From positions 38,979,803-39,043,802 of the forward strand of contig NC_091935.1 of NCBI RefSeq assembly GCF_041260155.1: DNA of 64,000 nt, read 5' to 3'. The notes under the pieces are model-generated. The model ran no database searches, was not told where the DNA came from, and saw only the letters and a program-made list of their open reading frames with translations. Positions 1 through 13,264 of this stretch are shown one piece after another. The number at the start of each line of letters is the position of its first letter. The stretch's first letter is position 1. The stretch comes from Ptychodera flava (lineage: Eukaryota > Hemichordata > Enteropneusta > Ptychoderidae). Both the position numbers and the translations under genes were made by a program.

Positions 1-257
1 GGGAAAGTGCCATTGTAAAAGTTGCCGTCTCTGTTAATTTCTCTGTTTTTTTGTTCTGTTTTGAAATTTTTCGTTTATTTTTATTATTGTTATATTTTCG
101 AATTTATCTTAAATCGTTTGTCTTTTCTGTTTTTAATTTGTATGTGTAACTTGTAAAATATGTTCTTTTGTGGAGGGTTCCTTTTTTATAGGTGTCAGTC
201 ACCTGTGCGACTCATCCTGACTTCATGTCAAAGCTGAATAAATAAATAGATAAATAA
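1..257 (+). mobile_element. 3' end of a non-LTR retrotransposon (LINE), 5' truncated by window edge
   Basis: This T-rich stretch has no open frame and ends in a short A-rich tandem tail (AATAAATAGATAAATAAAT, 239-257). An A-rich repeat tail directly after a T-rich untranslated stretch is typical of LINE 3' ends inserted in plus orientation. The family cannot be named because no reverse transcriptase is inside the window. An old gene 3' UTR with reiterated AATAAA is the alternative. Confidence 0.4.
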
Positions 258-271
258 ATCTCATAAATACT

Positions 272-1636
272 TTAGGGAGCCGCCATTATTTGCGGCCTGG
301 GGGTCAGAGGAATTTCATCAGAAACTCCGAAATTTCGAGTACCCCCTGCCAACCATAATGAATTTGAGTAACCCCTTCTCTAACTCAGAAAATTTGACTG
401 CCCCCCTCCCCTTAGAAATGATAAATACCAATATATGTATTTGTCAAATTAAAAAAATTCGTCAATAGAACCTTTCAAATCCTGATGTACCCACCTAGAT
501 TATCATCGGTTATCTCATAACGGTTGAAAAAGGTGAAAACAACAAAATGAAATTCAAAGTGACGGCAAGATACAGATATAAAAGGTCACGCTATGGCCAG
601 CATCAAACCATATAGTATTGTTAAATTTGGATGGGTATCATGACAGGGTTTTCACTAGGATATCTGACTCGGCGGAATTTGAAAGCACATGGGAAGAACA
701 CGCAAGAGGCTGAGGAGAAATTATCAGAGGGGAGTGTCCCCTATCTTGCATGGAAAAAATTGAGAAATTGATGTGTGCAATCGTACAGGTTGGTGCAATT
801 TCAGACGTGTTTTAATTTGCTTTATTACCAAGCAAAACTGTTAGATAACCCCAAAGGGGGAGAGCAAGAGAGGGGGGACCTCTTCTCAAATCGAAAATTT
901 TGAGAAATTGATGTATGTAATGGTGCAATCTGAGAGGTGTCTCAATTTGTTTTGCACTCCGTAATATTGTTTGAAAGGACATCGAACACTGATATTTTTA
1001 TTACATTTTTGTATGTTCAGTGTTTGAGTCACAATATTCAACAGCCAAACAATGACAATACATTTTGTGAAAAACATTTTTAAGTTTGCCAGCGATTGAA
1101 GCCCAAAGACTATGCATAAATGGAAAATCTGTGACCTCCTGGTGTCATTTCTCCAGCTACCAGCTTCTAATGACAGACTGAATAGGGTATGGTTAAATGT
1201 CAAAATGGTTATTGAATTGAAGTCAATTGAAATAATATGTTTCTGTGATAATAAAGGCTGAATTCATAACAGTTCAGTTTTGTCCTAGATCCTGTGAAAA
1301 CATTTAGAAATTGGTGTGTGCAATGGTGCAGTCTGGTGCAATCTGAGCGGCACTTTTCAATAAGTTATTTTTACTAGTAAATCTGTTAGAACATTCCAAG
1401 GGGGAGAGCACGAGGGAGGGGTGTTCCCCCTCTTTCATCGGAATTTTTGAGAAATTGAAGTACCTGTGTAATAGTGCAATCTGAGAGGTGTTTCAATTTA
1501 TATCGACCAAAAAATTGAGTACCCCCTTCTTCCTCTCTATATTTTGAGCAACACCCCCTTGGAGTTTTCAAGTGTTCTGAGTGGCCCCCTCACATTCCTC
1601 CGACCCCCCAGGCCGTAAATAATGACGGCTCCCTTA
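272..1636. mobile_element. Inverted-repeat DNA element with TTA target duplication (PIF/Harbinger-like, non-autonomous)
   Basis: The ends are inverted copies of each other: the left end begins GGGAGCCGCCATTATTTGCG at 275 and the right end finishes as its near complement at 1633. The terminal repeat runs about 40 bp with few mismatches. TTA flanks both sides (272-274 and 1634-1636). A 3-bp TWA duplication plus ends starting GGG is characteristic of PIF/Harbinger elements. The interior has no transposase; it contains diverged copies of a unit around GAGAAATTGATG (about 760, 900, 1300 and 1445), so it was built by internal duplication. A shorter copy lies at 22150-22722 on the opposite strand. 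Confidence 0.7.
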
Positions 1637-3546
1637 GGAGAGTTTACAGTGCCTCAATCAAAGTGTTGAACGTCTTCGTTTTAGTACCTATAGAGTTATC
1701 GCTGGGCACATCCCTTTAGCACTCGCACCCATGCCTTCCGCTCTCGGCTGTGGGAAAAAGCACCATTGGTATCAATTCCACGTAATCTGCCACACTGGCT
1801 TCGTCGATATCTTAGGGGACCATATTGTGGTCTCGGGGTATCGGTGCAATTTTTAATAGAGTGTTTTATTACGTTCGTAAAATGACCGGGAAAGTTTACA
1901 ATGTAAATAATTGACGAAGTGTGTATATTTTATAAGACATTTTGTTTAGTGATAAAGCTTGTCATAACACCCTTTCATGTTTGTAAATGTAATGAGCTCT
2001 TTTTGGAGATATTAATTCAATTATCGAAACATCTTTGCAGACAAGATTTACATTGACAGAGTGATAATTAGCCAAATAAAACATCATTTGTGAAATACGA
2101 CGAAGATGTAAATGAAACATCCAGGCGTACGCTTGGTGAGGATAAAATGTTCATTTTATATAAAAATTTGCAATCGGAAAAAAAACTTGCGTAGTTTAGT
2201 CAACTTGGAGAAAGATCTCGAGTCAGAGTTCAAATTTGTTAAATGTGTTGCTCGACAAAACATTCGTCAAAAATGTAAAAAAAAATTGATGAGATTATGC
2301 CCATGCCCGTAATGTTATTTTCGTAACAACAGTCTTTTCCAAATAATCCTAACAGAGATTCAGCATTATTACTGAAGCGATAAATATTCACGTTAATTAT
2401 ATTTAAATTAGTTAATTAATATTTGCGACAAGTCTTGTTTTAAAACTCTCACCTCAATGTTCACAACATTGATGCACTCCATGAAAGGGGAAACATGATC
2501 AGATATATCACAATGCACGTTTTTAATCTGTCTTTTCCCATGGCAATGTTGTGCAACCAGATTTGGCCTATACGATGAACCCATATGTTAAATTTCATAG
2601 TCATCAATTACTTTCGGTGGGTTAGTTGTCTGGTATATACATTTTTCCGCTATCACTCACTTTGAATTTGATAAGAAAATATTATGTTGAAGAAGATAAT
2701 TGTAAGATGTTTCTCTAAGAATTTTTACATTCAGTCATTAGTTTTTCCGCAACTTTATATCCCAAACTTATTGGAGAACTGTTTTTGTTCTTGTTTGTTA
2801 TTTTATAAAATTACAACAGCTACTTCACGAGAAGTCGTGGTTGTTAGATTTGATTCGATGATTTTATTTACGAAATCTTCGTGGGAAAACTTCTAAAACC
2901 AATCAATGGCACTGTATGATGTTCAAAGTCAATTAGAGGTCATCAAAGAAAATGCAAAAAGTAAATTTTAATATATGTCATTTAATTTCTATAACGAAGC
3001 AGAATGATATTTACAGTAGCAACAGAATTTAAGAATGACAAGTCCGATGACATTGTTGCCTAATAGATGTGTGGCTAGTTCTTTTAATTGTTTAGCATGG
3101 ATCTACTCTAATGTTTAGTACACTTTAACGACATCGAAATTTCTTTAGCCATAAATTTATAAAAAGCGACACTGAACATGATTATTTGTCGAATAACACC
3201 TTTCTGTCATCGAAATGACGCGACCTACCCTTGCTGTACATTTGGGAAAACCATGGACATTGAAAAGCTATGGAAAGTGAAAAGCTATGGACAGTCATAA
3301 GGAAGTAGCTCTCAGTCAACCATTTTCCCCTTGGCTTTGAAAATCCCATTCTCTCACTGCCAACAGATCTAGACTACAGATTCCGGTAACGTAACTGTGT
3401 GTGTGTGGCTTTCGGAGGAGTGTCCGACTTATCAAAATAATCTACCATTTGCAAATGAATCAGCTAAGTGGATCGTCTTTAGTGAAAACCTTCCAGTGCA
3501 CCGCGTAATACTGAAGTAACGAATATATTACAACGTATTATCAAGT
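1637..3546. other. No gene recognised
   Basis: AT-rich sequence with no convincing coding exon. The part 1640-1860 has somewhat higher GC and a short Trp/Arg-rich open stretch that may be a transposon remnant, but I could not assign it. Confidence 0.5.
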
Positions 3547-3905
3547 TTAAGGTAATATGCACCTCGAAAGTGAAAGACTTAAACTTTTGCTCAAACTTTC
3601 CTCGGTGAAACTTTCAACCATTCTCTTACCGAAGCAACAATAAAAATCAGGGGTCACCGTGCAAACTTTGGCACTAGAGAGACAAATAACTTGCGATTTC
3701 TCGATATTTGAAATTCAAAATGGCCGCCATCCCTGTGTAAACTCTATTGGAAAAAATAAAATTTTCGATTTTCGAAAAACTAAGACGGTGAAAACTTTTC
3801 TTTCGCCAAGAGCTTCAAAATGAGCCCCCACAAGTGGTAGGTCAGAAGAAAATTGATAAAATTTGAAGGCCCGAATATCTGTCCCCGAGGTGCGTTCTAC
3901 CTTAA
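3547..3905. mobile_element. TTAA-flanked short inverted-repeat element, family A copy 1
   Basis: The ends are TTAAGGTAATATGCACCTCG (from 3547) and the inverted counterpart ending CGAGGTGCGTTCTACCTTAA (to 3905). TTAA is present at both ends, as expected for a TTAA target duplication (Kolobok or piggyBac type). The interior is non-coding. Two further copies in this window, both inverted relative to this one, are at 12913-13264 and 31210-31566. They share interior blocks such as the stretch containing ATGGCCGCCAT. Confidence 0.75.
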
Positions 3906-4164
3906 GTGTAGGAACTATTCACCCACCAGAATGGGGTAGCGGGGAGTCTTTCCTCATTTTAGGACGGGGTAATTAAATTCTACTGCTGAGCAAACAGTTT
4001 GAAACAAAGACTCAATGGATGGGCAGGGGGCAAGATTCTGTTGTTTTCTGGCCGGGGGTTTGCCGACGGGCAGGGCAATGGTTTGAGGCTATGAGATTGT
4101 AATAGAAATTTGTATGGTAGGAAGAGGGTAGTTGTGAGTTTGTTTTTGTTCTACATTTTGAGGG

Positions 4165-4206
<42 letters not shown>

Positions 4207-5200
4207 CCCATTAAGACCAGGGAAGTGGGAAGGTTTCTTAGTAAGGAATGGCGAAATCGAATGTGTCGAGGGGGGGGGGTATTTTTAAAATAATAGTGGG
4301 ATTGCAGTCCCGAGAAACCACGATTGTTCAAAACACCTAAGAATAGCATGTACATATAAAAGACATAAGATTATTGTTTGTCAAGATTGGTTGGCAGGCT
4401 ACCATGGACCAGTCCTCTGGTCTGCTGAAAGCATATGCTACAAAGGTATTGGGAGAAGTTGTCTTGCACTCTTGAACTAAGGATGGTACAAAGTGTCTAC
4501 ATATCAGCTCAGCCAAACTTCACAGCCCTTCCCCTCCTCCAAAATACTCGGGTTGGAAAAGTTTGGCTACATTCAACTCATCAAAACGCATGAGCTAACA
4601 AATTTCCTGTCACAAATGTTTGTTAAGTTCAATAATGATAAAAAGTAGGCGCGAGTCGCCCTTTGACAGGTTGTACACACATACCTGGTCCACTTCCGTC
4701 TTTTAATATTTAAAATTACGTCACTGTATAGACGCTCGGGCTTACTATGATATAACACAAATGTTACCCTTGATGTTTACCCTTGATATCACCTCACTGT
4801 TAATCTTGTGTGATATTGTTTAACTACTATAGTGTTCACTTTGAGAAACCTGAAAATACCACCACTAGGATGAACGTATAGACTATCAAATATAATTTGA
4901 TTGAGATGAATAGGATACACCCTTTCATGAACGACCCGCATTTCACAAACAATGACTGCAGTTACATTAAAGTTTACATTGCGATGTTATATTCGACAGG
5001 AAAATACATTGCTCCTATTTCACAGTTTCGAAATATGTAGAAAGTGAAGGATTTGTACGTTTATTCCTGCCCCGGGCTGACTAAATAAATCATAATTATC
5101 CTAATCATGCGAGCAAATGATGTTTTGTTGTCAATCAAAGATGGACGATATACCGGCAGTTAAAACTGTTGGTTGTCATGTTATTGTGCATCGCACATGG
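3906..5200. other. No gene recognised; contains a GT microsatellite
   Basis: Nothing coding is supported. The only structured features are the GT run near 4.2 kb and short G-rich runs around 4020 and 4270. Confidence 0.5.
4169..4204. repeat. (GT)n microsatellite
   Basis: Eighteen perfect GT units. Confidence 0.95.
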
Positions 5201-5745
5201 CTGTCTCCATGACATACGTCACGCGTTGATCATGAAAAGTGAACTCTCGGTCACCTAGAGTTAAAGGTCTTGGTTATTTAAGGTCAGAGATATTGATGAG
5301 AATCATCACTCACGCCTACAGTTGACTGATGGCGATACCATTCCTATGCACCAAGGGGGAAGAATGAAAAGTTCCACCTCGATGCTTGGCAGTACAACAT
5401 AGAATATTTGACAGTAATTCTTTGAAATCTCCCAACGATTCAAGATGGAGAAACTATAAAATGGAGCTGTTGAGTGCACCAACACCTCAGCAATGACAGT
5501 AAATTATACCTTATCAACGCACAGACAACATTCTGTAAAGGAAACTGAACGCTTAAACTGGTCAAAGATCAATGGAGTCGATCTCTTTCGATGTTGAAGG
5601 TCACAGGTCAAACGGATGCACGAACAAAACGACCCAAGGCAATATTGGGGATCACATATAGTGACAGGAAATGAATAAATCATTGCATTTGTTCTCTGAC
5701 AATATGAATGTATATTCGTGACACTCTGACAGTACAAATATGGTG
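5200..5745. repeat. Old dispersed repeat, copy 1 (inverted partner near 27.3-27.9 kb)
   Basis: This stretch aligns block by block with the reverse complement of about 27255-27900. Shared blocks include TCATCACTCAC, the block around AATGAAAAGTTCCACCTCGATGCT, GGTCAAACGGAT and CATTTGTTCTC. A short frame reading DTIPMHQGGRMKSSTSMLG is conserved at protein level in the other copy (DTIPVHHGGDRMKSSTSMLG). It may be a decayed transposon or duplicated gene fragment; I do not recognise the family. Confidence 0.55.
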
Positions 5746-8700
5746 ATATCAGTCGTCTTTTCACCTGTCCGTACTTGATTATAGAAAAACTGTATTCTCC
5801 ATTTCCGCATCGAAATCACTGTTTACCATAAACTGATCCGATTTTCATTATATTAACGGACAACGCTAATATGTAAAGTTATCGAATGTACAGATGAAGC
5901 CTTGACGCTGGGAAACAGAGATAAAACAGACCGATGAATTGTAAAATAAAAGATGTCAAACAGTCCAGAAGTTTACCACTGCCGTCGTTGAAGATAACAC
6001 ACAGAATAACGTTGAAGATAACACACAGAATAATTAATTTCAAAGGCGAGCAAAACAAAATCAAGGATGCACATTCCATGAGCGAAAAAAGGTTATCCTG
6101 TCCTACCGCGTGCTCTGTTACTAAGTGCTTCTAATTCTGTTTCGTTACTGATCTCAGGATGTTTATTTCACTCGTACTTACCGTAAGGTCAAAGTGCATA
6201 CAGAGAAAGCAGACCTTCCGGTGAATTTTTAAGAATCAATGATTTTCATCCTCCAAATCATTCATGGAACGAAACTTACCATAAATAAAGGTGTCGGAAC
6301 TTGGAAAAGTATGAACGTCAGGCGTGATGTCACTATCCGTGACTACATAGCAAAGTGGAACAAAGATTCATAAAATATCAATGCAGTCAGATTCTAAGGA
6401 CAATGATATGTTGACTCGAAGAGTATGCAACAAAACATAGAATACATTATAATTTAAAGCTGGCATTAGTTCAGCATGGTTCCGGGTCATTTTACATCGT
6501 TTTTATTTATATAATTCAAACCTGTTCCTTATAAAACATTTCTGTAAGGCGCGGAGGAAGCTGTCTTTAAAATCATCGCCGCGAAAAGTGGCCGGGACTG
6601 ACTGACATCATATAACGTTTAACGTGTTTGTCAAAATCATTTTGCCAGGAAAGGACTCAAAGATGTGTTGCTTGTGTTGAAATTATGAGAATTGTCACTT
6701 CTGTGTCTATTACCTCATTGCAATCTTTTTCGAGGTCACAAACAATTTGTATACTTTAAAAAAAACGTAAAAATCAAGAAAAGTAACACAATTCGCACAA
6801 AAAATATTACACAAGCGATATTATCCGATCATAAATTCTTGCATTGTCTCTTTTAAAATTAAATTTAAATTTTCCATCTTCTTAGTAGGTAATAGAGTGA
6901 GACCATTCAATTCAATTCAATTCAAATTGTGTATTTTCTCACAAAATTCATACATAATCGATTTCCTGAGAAACGAGTCATATTCACTCATTTTCAGTTC
7001 ATTCACTCAAATGGGTCAAATCACAATAGAAATAACCTACATATGCATGAACTTTCCAATTAGTCACGCAATAGCCATTTTTTCTGAGAAAACAATGTTT
7101 TTGAGACTTGACAGACATATAGATATAGATTGACAGTATGTGGTCAATTCAATAAGTGGTCAAATGAATTAAGAAAGGTAAAATTTCGTAGACCTGAAGA
7201 TATATAAGAACAGCTTCGTATCCTGTCACCCACCATCACCACCCACTATTACTGGGTGGGTCGTGACAAAGACGCCATTCGAGACACGGTAAACACTGTG
7301 AATGATAAACGGACTCTCTCATGTCACTTGTCTGAGTCATATACATATACCATATTTTTATCAGATAATGATAAACGTGTAGGTATTGTTTTTTTTAAAA
7401 CAAAAACAACAATATCAAGTATATTTTCTCATCTCATGCTGGACGCGCAACATAATCACTCTGTTTAATCGTTTGTGCAAAATTTATGAAGACGTTTAAT
7501 ATACGAAAGTCTTCTATTAATACTGCAGACTCATATTGCCTTTTGTAGTCAATCTTTCGTCCTCAATGTTACTAACGTCTCAACCTTGTAAAACGATATT
7601 TTATCTCAACTTTTTAAGTAGGTTGCCATAGCTTTTCATCGAAAAACTGCGATGCATTAGCTTGCAAGATTTACATTACGAAAGTCCCCTTGTTGTCTTT
7701 CACATGCCGAGAATGAGATCTCGTAAAAGGATTTCTCTGGGCCACGCTCTACAGACATGATTCATTATAATTATATGACTATTCATATCATGCAATTTCA
7801 ATGAGAATAAAATTCTTCACTTTAGACTGGGTTTTCCTTGCTTACGAATTCTCTTTGCCCCCTGCTAACTTATACAGTCACAGGATCGTGTTAACCTGAT
7901 GACTCAATTTTATTTCAGACGCACCCTATAGGTGGTACTACCTGCATGTTGAGTATATTTCAAACGCCTTTTATTTATTTCTATAAAAAGGCGTGAGTCA
8001 TATGATCATTGAGGGATTAGTTCGAAGTCCTGCTCGAATTTGTTTCGAAAATAGCCTGTGAATATAGCCCTAGCATTTCATATGTTAATTTTTATTGCAG
8101 TCTGAGTGATCAGGTGGCATGGCCTGATGGATTACGTTTTATCTAACACAAAGGAATAGATGATTGCCCGCATTTCCAGCGTGACCCTACCCACTAGCCC
8201 AGGGCCCTTTCCTCCTACGTCTGTCGCTGTCTAGCTTTTTTATTTGCATGTATCTCTCCTTTTACACTCACATACCTGTACTCAAAGACTCTCAGGCCCT
8301 CCGGAAATTGGCAGGACTCCACCGTAAGTAGGTTATGCGCATAGAGACAAGTCATCGAGTAATAATGTTGCCACGGTGAGAGGTTTTACATAAAGAGTCG
8401 CTGTATGAAATAGGCTTAAATGATATTGATGCTGAAACATACAGAATTGTTGAGAAAGACCTTTAATCGGCTATAAATGTTACTGTGTGTAAAGGGTTGT
8501 GTTTAACAGTGAGTGATCACGATCAAAGGCTACCTCTAATGATACACAAGACACCTTAGGGTGTACTTTTTTATTGTAACATCTAGTATCTGTAGTAACA
8601 AGCCACTTAGTAATACCATATCTGAGGCGTTTAAGTTAATCTTTGACAGGGTTCACTTGTTCCACCTCAAAATTAATTTTTCTTTAAAAATTTAAGAGTT

Positions 8701-8810
8701 CTGGTTAATGCAAGTTTCCAAACCAGTTTTAGACAAAGTAAATGTGAAAATGAAAAGCCAAATATTTTTATATCAATGACTTTAGGACACTGTCTACACT
8801 ACTCTTCCTA
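5746..8810. other. No gene recognised
   Basis: Long AT-rich stretch without a supportable exon. Two minor tandem features are present: a duplicated unit TAACACACAGAATAA near 5996-6034, and four TTCAA units at 6906-6925. Confidence 0.5.
6906..6925. repeat. (TTCAA)4 short tandem repeat
   Basis: Four perfect units. Confidence 0.9.
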
Positions 8811-9215
8811 TTTATTTCAGGGTGGCTGTAGACAATATACAGCTTTTCCTACTCTGGCATATTCTGGACGAGGACATCATTAAAGGATGGCGCTTCAACA
8901 TGTCATTGTTGATAGCTATTTCCAGATTGGCAGCAAATTGCTGGTTGAAACAATCGGTATTCCAATTGGTGTAGATTCTGAGCCGTTTCGGAGCCAATTT
9001 GTACCTACATAAGTATAAACTGAGTTTGTCGGTGAGTTGAATCGCCGACAATTTAAAAGGGCCTGCATACTTTATGGTTGTTACTGGTTCATAGATGACA
9101 TGTTTTATCTAAACGATGTCGGGCGGTACGATAATTCTCACCGTGCTATTTATCCTGAGTCTCTCAACTTTAAATGTGAGCACAACGGTAGGCTTTCTTG
9201 AGATTGATGTGAAGT
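8811..9215 (+). pseudogene. Decayed Penelope-like reverse transcriptase fragment
   Basis: Read on the plus strand with frame changes, this region gives the motif series ETIGIPIGVDSEPF, then ANLYLHKYK, then WFIDDMFYLND and IYPESLNFK, then FLEIDV. The order matches reverse transcriptases of Penelope-like elements: an IP(M)G..CAPF loop, a (Y)IDD catalytic box, an IYP.EL segment and an LDI strand. Stop codons and at least two frameshifts break it, so it is a dead fragment of about 130 residues. The family call rests on motif memory; a search against RT profiles would settle it. An open frame on the opposite strand (8812-9051) is only its shadow. Confidence 0.6.
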
Positions 9216-9960
9216 TTTGTTTACAAACTCTTTGACAAGAGAGATGACTTCCCCTTCTTCACTGCACTCAAATGTCAAATTGTCAAATTGTCAAATGTCT
9301 CTGGTTGTATGCCATCATATATTTTCTATGGTACTTCTGTCTTGGACTGTATGCGGATACTTTGTCAATCTTTCATTGTTTTAGCAGAGCAAACAACAAG
9401 TCTTAAGAGAGTTTCGATGAGAGTTTTAATGAGGGGTTGAACATATGTACTTTGTCTTGTTTTTATTTTCACTTCTAGAACATATTTTAATGAGTCGATT
9501 TCCATGGTGACGGCCACGCAATCTCAGATAAGCGTGTAAACAAGTTCTGTTTATTCAGTGATTTCTTTTCCAACATTGTCCATGTTAATTTTTTGTTAAT
9601 CACCGATAAGACATCCATGCAGGACCACAACCAATCTGGCTTGTGGAAAAGGTTTAACTCAAAGCGCAGTCAAGACAATTCTGGGCAAGAGCAGCTGACA
9701 GGGAAAGTAAAAACGTTAGGGCAAAGAATATCTGTACATTTGAATGGATCAGTTTAATCGATACAAGATGGACCTTAAAAACGCCAATTCTTTAGTCATG
9801 ACGCAGTCGTTATGGTGACGTAAAAAGAACTATCCCAAGTTCAGAGAAAATGTTTACACAAGTTTTTAAATTTCGATATAATTTTAAAAATTATTACATT
9901 CTAACTTTACTTATTTATTTATCTTGTTATATATTTATTTATACTCCACTCGATGATCGG

Positions 9961-10016
<56 letters not shown>

Positions 10017-10890
10017 CACACTTTCTTTCTCCCAGAAATCAAACTGCCTTCCTAGATACAATGACATATCATTGTGAGAAAGAGGAATACTGTTATAAAG
10101 TTAATAGATAGATCCTGCGTGAATGACTAAAATCACTATTGTCGGTAATATCCACTGACGATTACTGAGAAAAAATCCTGCATGTAAGGCAAAACTCGAC
10201 AAAGCCTTGGATTTTAATGAGGATTCCAATAGGAAAAGGCCCCTTTCACAAAAAACTGAATGCATATGAAATTTTTAACTGAGGTGGGGGTGGAAGACAT
10301 ATCTCTGATGGTGTATCCCCTAGTACTGTGATTTCGACATATACATACTGTAAAGATGTGCCTATATAAACATCTAGATATAATTCCATTTTATGATAGG
10401 TTGTCGACATGAAACTCGTCACGAATCGTACTTGTCAATGTAAACAAGCATTAACAAGTGCCATAAATATAGCTTTTCAGTCTTCACACTAAAAAGACCG
10501 TTTTAATGACGAAAGTCGTTGAGGTATATCCTACAAAACTGTAAGCCGAACTACAACAGGAAATGAGACTTTATGGACCTCAAACTCGACAGTGTTCCGC
10601 CATGCATACGGAATCTGACAGTGTTCTTTTTTCACTCCAGCAAGTACTGCTGGTGGTACATGTCTTATTTATTTAACTCGTTATATAGCAAATTGTAACA
10701 TTCAGACTTCGAAGACATCGCAGAAGATGTTAAAGCTTTCTCTGTTCCCTTTGGGGAAAATGTAGGCGATAAACTTCCACATAAAGCAATGTTATTTTTC
10801 GTGATCGCTTGGGATATTGTTCCTTCTAACCTTGTTCTACTGCGCCATATTTTAATCTTTCTCTCGCACTCTGGTCATTTTCCAAACCTC
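9216..10890. other. No gene recognised; contains a TTG microsatellite
   Basis: Only low-complexity features are supportable: a TTGTCAAA-type tandem near 9269-9297 and a TTG run near 9.96 kb. Confidence 0.5.
9961..10016. repeat. (TTG)n microsatellite
   Basis: About 18 units of TTG. It generates an artefactual poly-Leu frame. Confidence 0.95.

Positions 10891-10947
<57 letters not shown>
10891..10947. repeat. (ATA)n tail of a minus-strand LINE
   Basis: About 19 ATA units directly abut the 3' end of the minus-strand LINE next to it. On the minus strand the tail reads as (TAT)n after ATAAGAAATAAATATT. Such microsatellite tails are usual for CR1/L2-type LINEs. Confidence 0.85.
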
Positions 10948-11600
10948 TTTATTTCTTATAGAGCGCATTACATTTTAAAAATCTCAATGCGCTTTACACA
11001 ACACTAAAAAAAGAGGTAAATTATAAATGAAAATTACGAGAAAACACCAATAAAATGCAAAGATAAAATTTTACAAAATGTCTAGGAATAAAATGAGCTA
11101 AAAAGATAAGTTTTTAACTGACTTCTAAAATTGTTATAAGAATTAGCAAGCCTTATCACAAATGGTAAAGCATTCCATAAATGGGGAGCACATACAGAAA
11201 AGGCTCTATTGCCATAAAAAGCCGTGTTGCAAACAGGCTGATGCAAAATGATCGCACCACTAGACTGGGACCTAAGTGTACGACCAGTATGACGTACTGT
11301 AAGCATTTCTGCTAGATAGTCGGGGGCTTGGCCTGTAATAATTTTATAAGTGAAACAAAGAATTTTAAAATCAATTCGTTTCTGGACTGGAAGCCAATGT
11401 AAATTGTGTAGTACTGGTGTTATGTGGTCCCTTTTCTTCTTTCTGCTAACAAGCCGAGCGGCTGAATTTTGAATAGGCTGGAGTTTACTCATGAAAGTTG
11501 AACGTGTATTGCCTTTAAACAAAAGGGCAATGTTAACGATATTGGTAACGCTAGGTCTATATCTGTTGTGCATGTCCTGAGCATACTGTTAGAAAAAATT
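10948..11600 (-). mobile_element. 5'-truncated CR1/L2-like LINE: C-terminus of ORF2 plus 3' UTR
   Basis: The minus strand 11573-11082 encodes 163 residues matching the C-terminal tail shared by CR1/L2-type ORF2 proteins. The order is LQPIQNSAARLV, VLHNLHWLPVQKRIDFKIL, GQAPDYL, RTLRSQS, NRAFSVCAPHLWNALP and LKTYLF before the stop. The downstream 130 bp is the 3' UTR. It contains an inverted GCGCATT..AATGCGC pair (about 10967-10994) and runs into the TAT tail, as in L2-like 3' ends recognised by the element's own RT. The reverse transcriptase core is absent, so this is a typical 5'-truncated dead copy. The tail frame itself is intact. Confidence 0.85.
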
Positions 11601-12912
11601 GTAGATAGTATATTACACGTATTGTAAATTATTGAAACAAGTACAAGAATCTGTGCCAACAATGGTTTTAGGAAGAAACGCATTTGTGAAACCGGACTTT
11701 TAAGGCTATTGTAGGGGCTATTTTTAAACACTAACCGTGTAGTACCTTGTTTTCAGAGTTTGTCAGGGGGAAAACCGGATATTCGGTTGCCGTGGCGACA
11801 ATTTCAGGTTTAAAATATGAGGAAATTTGTGGCAAAGATATCTATTGAACGAAAAGTCATACAACAACCGAATTTTTTCTGTAGCATTCAGATGTATATG
11901 TATTACAATATGAACCTAAATCTATGACTGTATAAGATGTCAATATAAATTAAATCATAGTCATCTCGGTAAGATTGAAAAATTAATAAATTTCACAACT
12001 TTCCGTCAAGTTTCTACTATGACATGATTGGATGACCTTGTTTTTTGAAGTTTGTTTTGTAAAGTATTTAATTTCACATATGTTGGCTGATTTTCATTGC
12101 ATTCCAACCATTCTTTCAAGAGTTATTACTGCCACAAGAAACGAATGCAGTACAAAACACAATTGTTAGGAGTATTGGATTGAAATGTTTACAATATAAA
12201 GGTGATACTCATACTTCATGCAAAGTTTACGACCTCAAAATAGGGTATTGGACAAGTTTAAATTGTCAGTTAGAATTCTATTTACGAAAGCCTGGTTGTA
12301 ATTGCTTTCTAAGTGAAAAATGAACTGTTAATTATCAAAAAAAACATTGATTTATAATCAGCATGATAATGAAATTCATGTGAGATTCTTTACTTGTTAT
12401 GTATATGGACACCTTAACGTCTAATATGGTTTTTTTTCTGGTTTAATTGCTATACCTGAATGAAAATCTTCATATGCCTTACAGTAATATCCACACAAAA
12501 TATAAAACAGAATCATTTGTTGCAAATTTCTTCCCGATTACTCATTGATCTGGCTTTAAAGACTGCAATTAGTCTCAAACTCACAATTTCCACAACGCCA
12601 TATTTTTACCTCTGAAAAAGCTGCTTCAATAAGCAAGCAAATGGTCACTACTTCATACATGATGCCATAACTCAACAAAGTTTTTAGGCAACCAAAAATA
12701 GCGATTTACCTGTTTTGAATATATAATTAGACTAAATAAAATTTGACCAGGGGTCAGTGGGAAAAAAACGCGATTTTTCTCGATTTTAGTTAATATTTTT
12801 TGAAGAATGATATAGCTTATTTGAAAGTATACATGTCGAGGGTGACAATGAAGGAAAAAAATAAAATTAGATTTTTTGAGCATTTTGACCGACATTAGCC
12901 CAGACGATGGCC
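11601..12912. other. No gene recognised
   Basis: AT-rich. A frame at 12653-12997 minus overlaps the short element that follows and has no domain signature. Confidence 0.5.
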
Positions 12913-13264
12913 TTAAGGCAGAATGCGCCTCAGGAATAGCTATTTTAAATCTCAAACTTTTACAATTCTTTCCTGATCTACCACTTGTGGGGCTCATTTT
13001 AAAGCGCTTATAATAATAATAAAAAAATTCCGTCTTAGTTTTTCGAAAATCGAAAATTTTATTTTTCCCATAGAGTTAACACTGCGGCCATTTTGAATTT
13101 CAAGTATCTGTATATCTTGGGTAGTCTATCTCTCTAGTACCAAAATTTGCACCGTAAGCCCCGATTTTTCTTCTTGATTTTGGAAGAGAATTGTTGAAAG
13201 TTCTTTGAGGAGAGTTTGAGCAAAAGATTAAGTCTTTCACTTTCGAGGCGCATATACCTTCAAG
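12913..13264. mobile_element. TTAA-flanked short inverted-repeat element, family A copy 2
   Basis: The left end is TTAAGGCAGAATGCGCCTC. The right end reads CGAGGCGCATATACCTTCAA, with the expected TTAA mutated to TCAA. The interior is collinear with the reverse complement of the 3.5-kb copy. Confidence 0.7.

Noticed and set aside
8812..9051. 79-residue minus-strand frame
   Set aside because: Antisense of the Penelope-like RT fragment, whose motifs are on the plus strand.
9850..11007. Poly-Leu and poly-Ile proteins
   Set aside because: Products of translating the TTG and ATA microsatellites.
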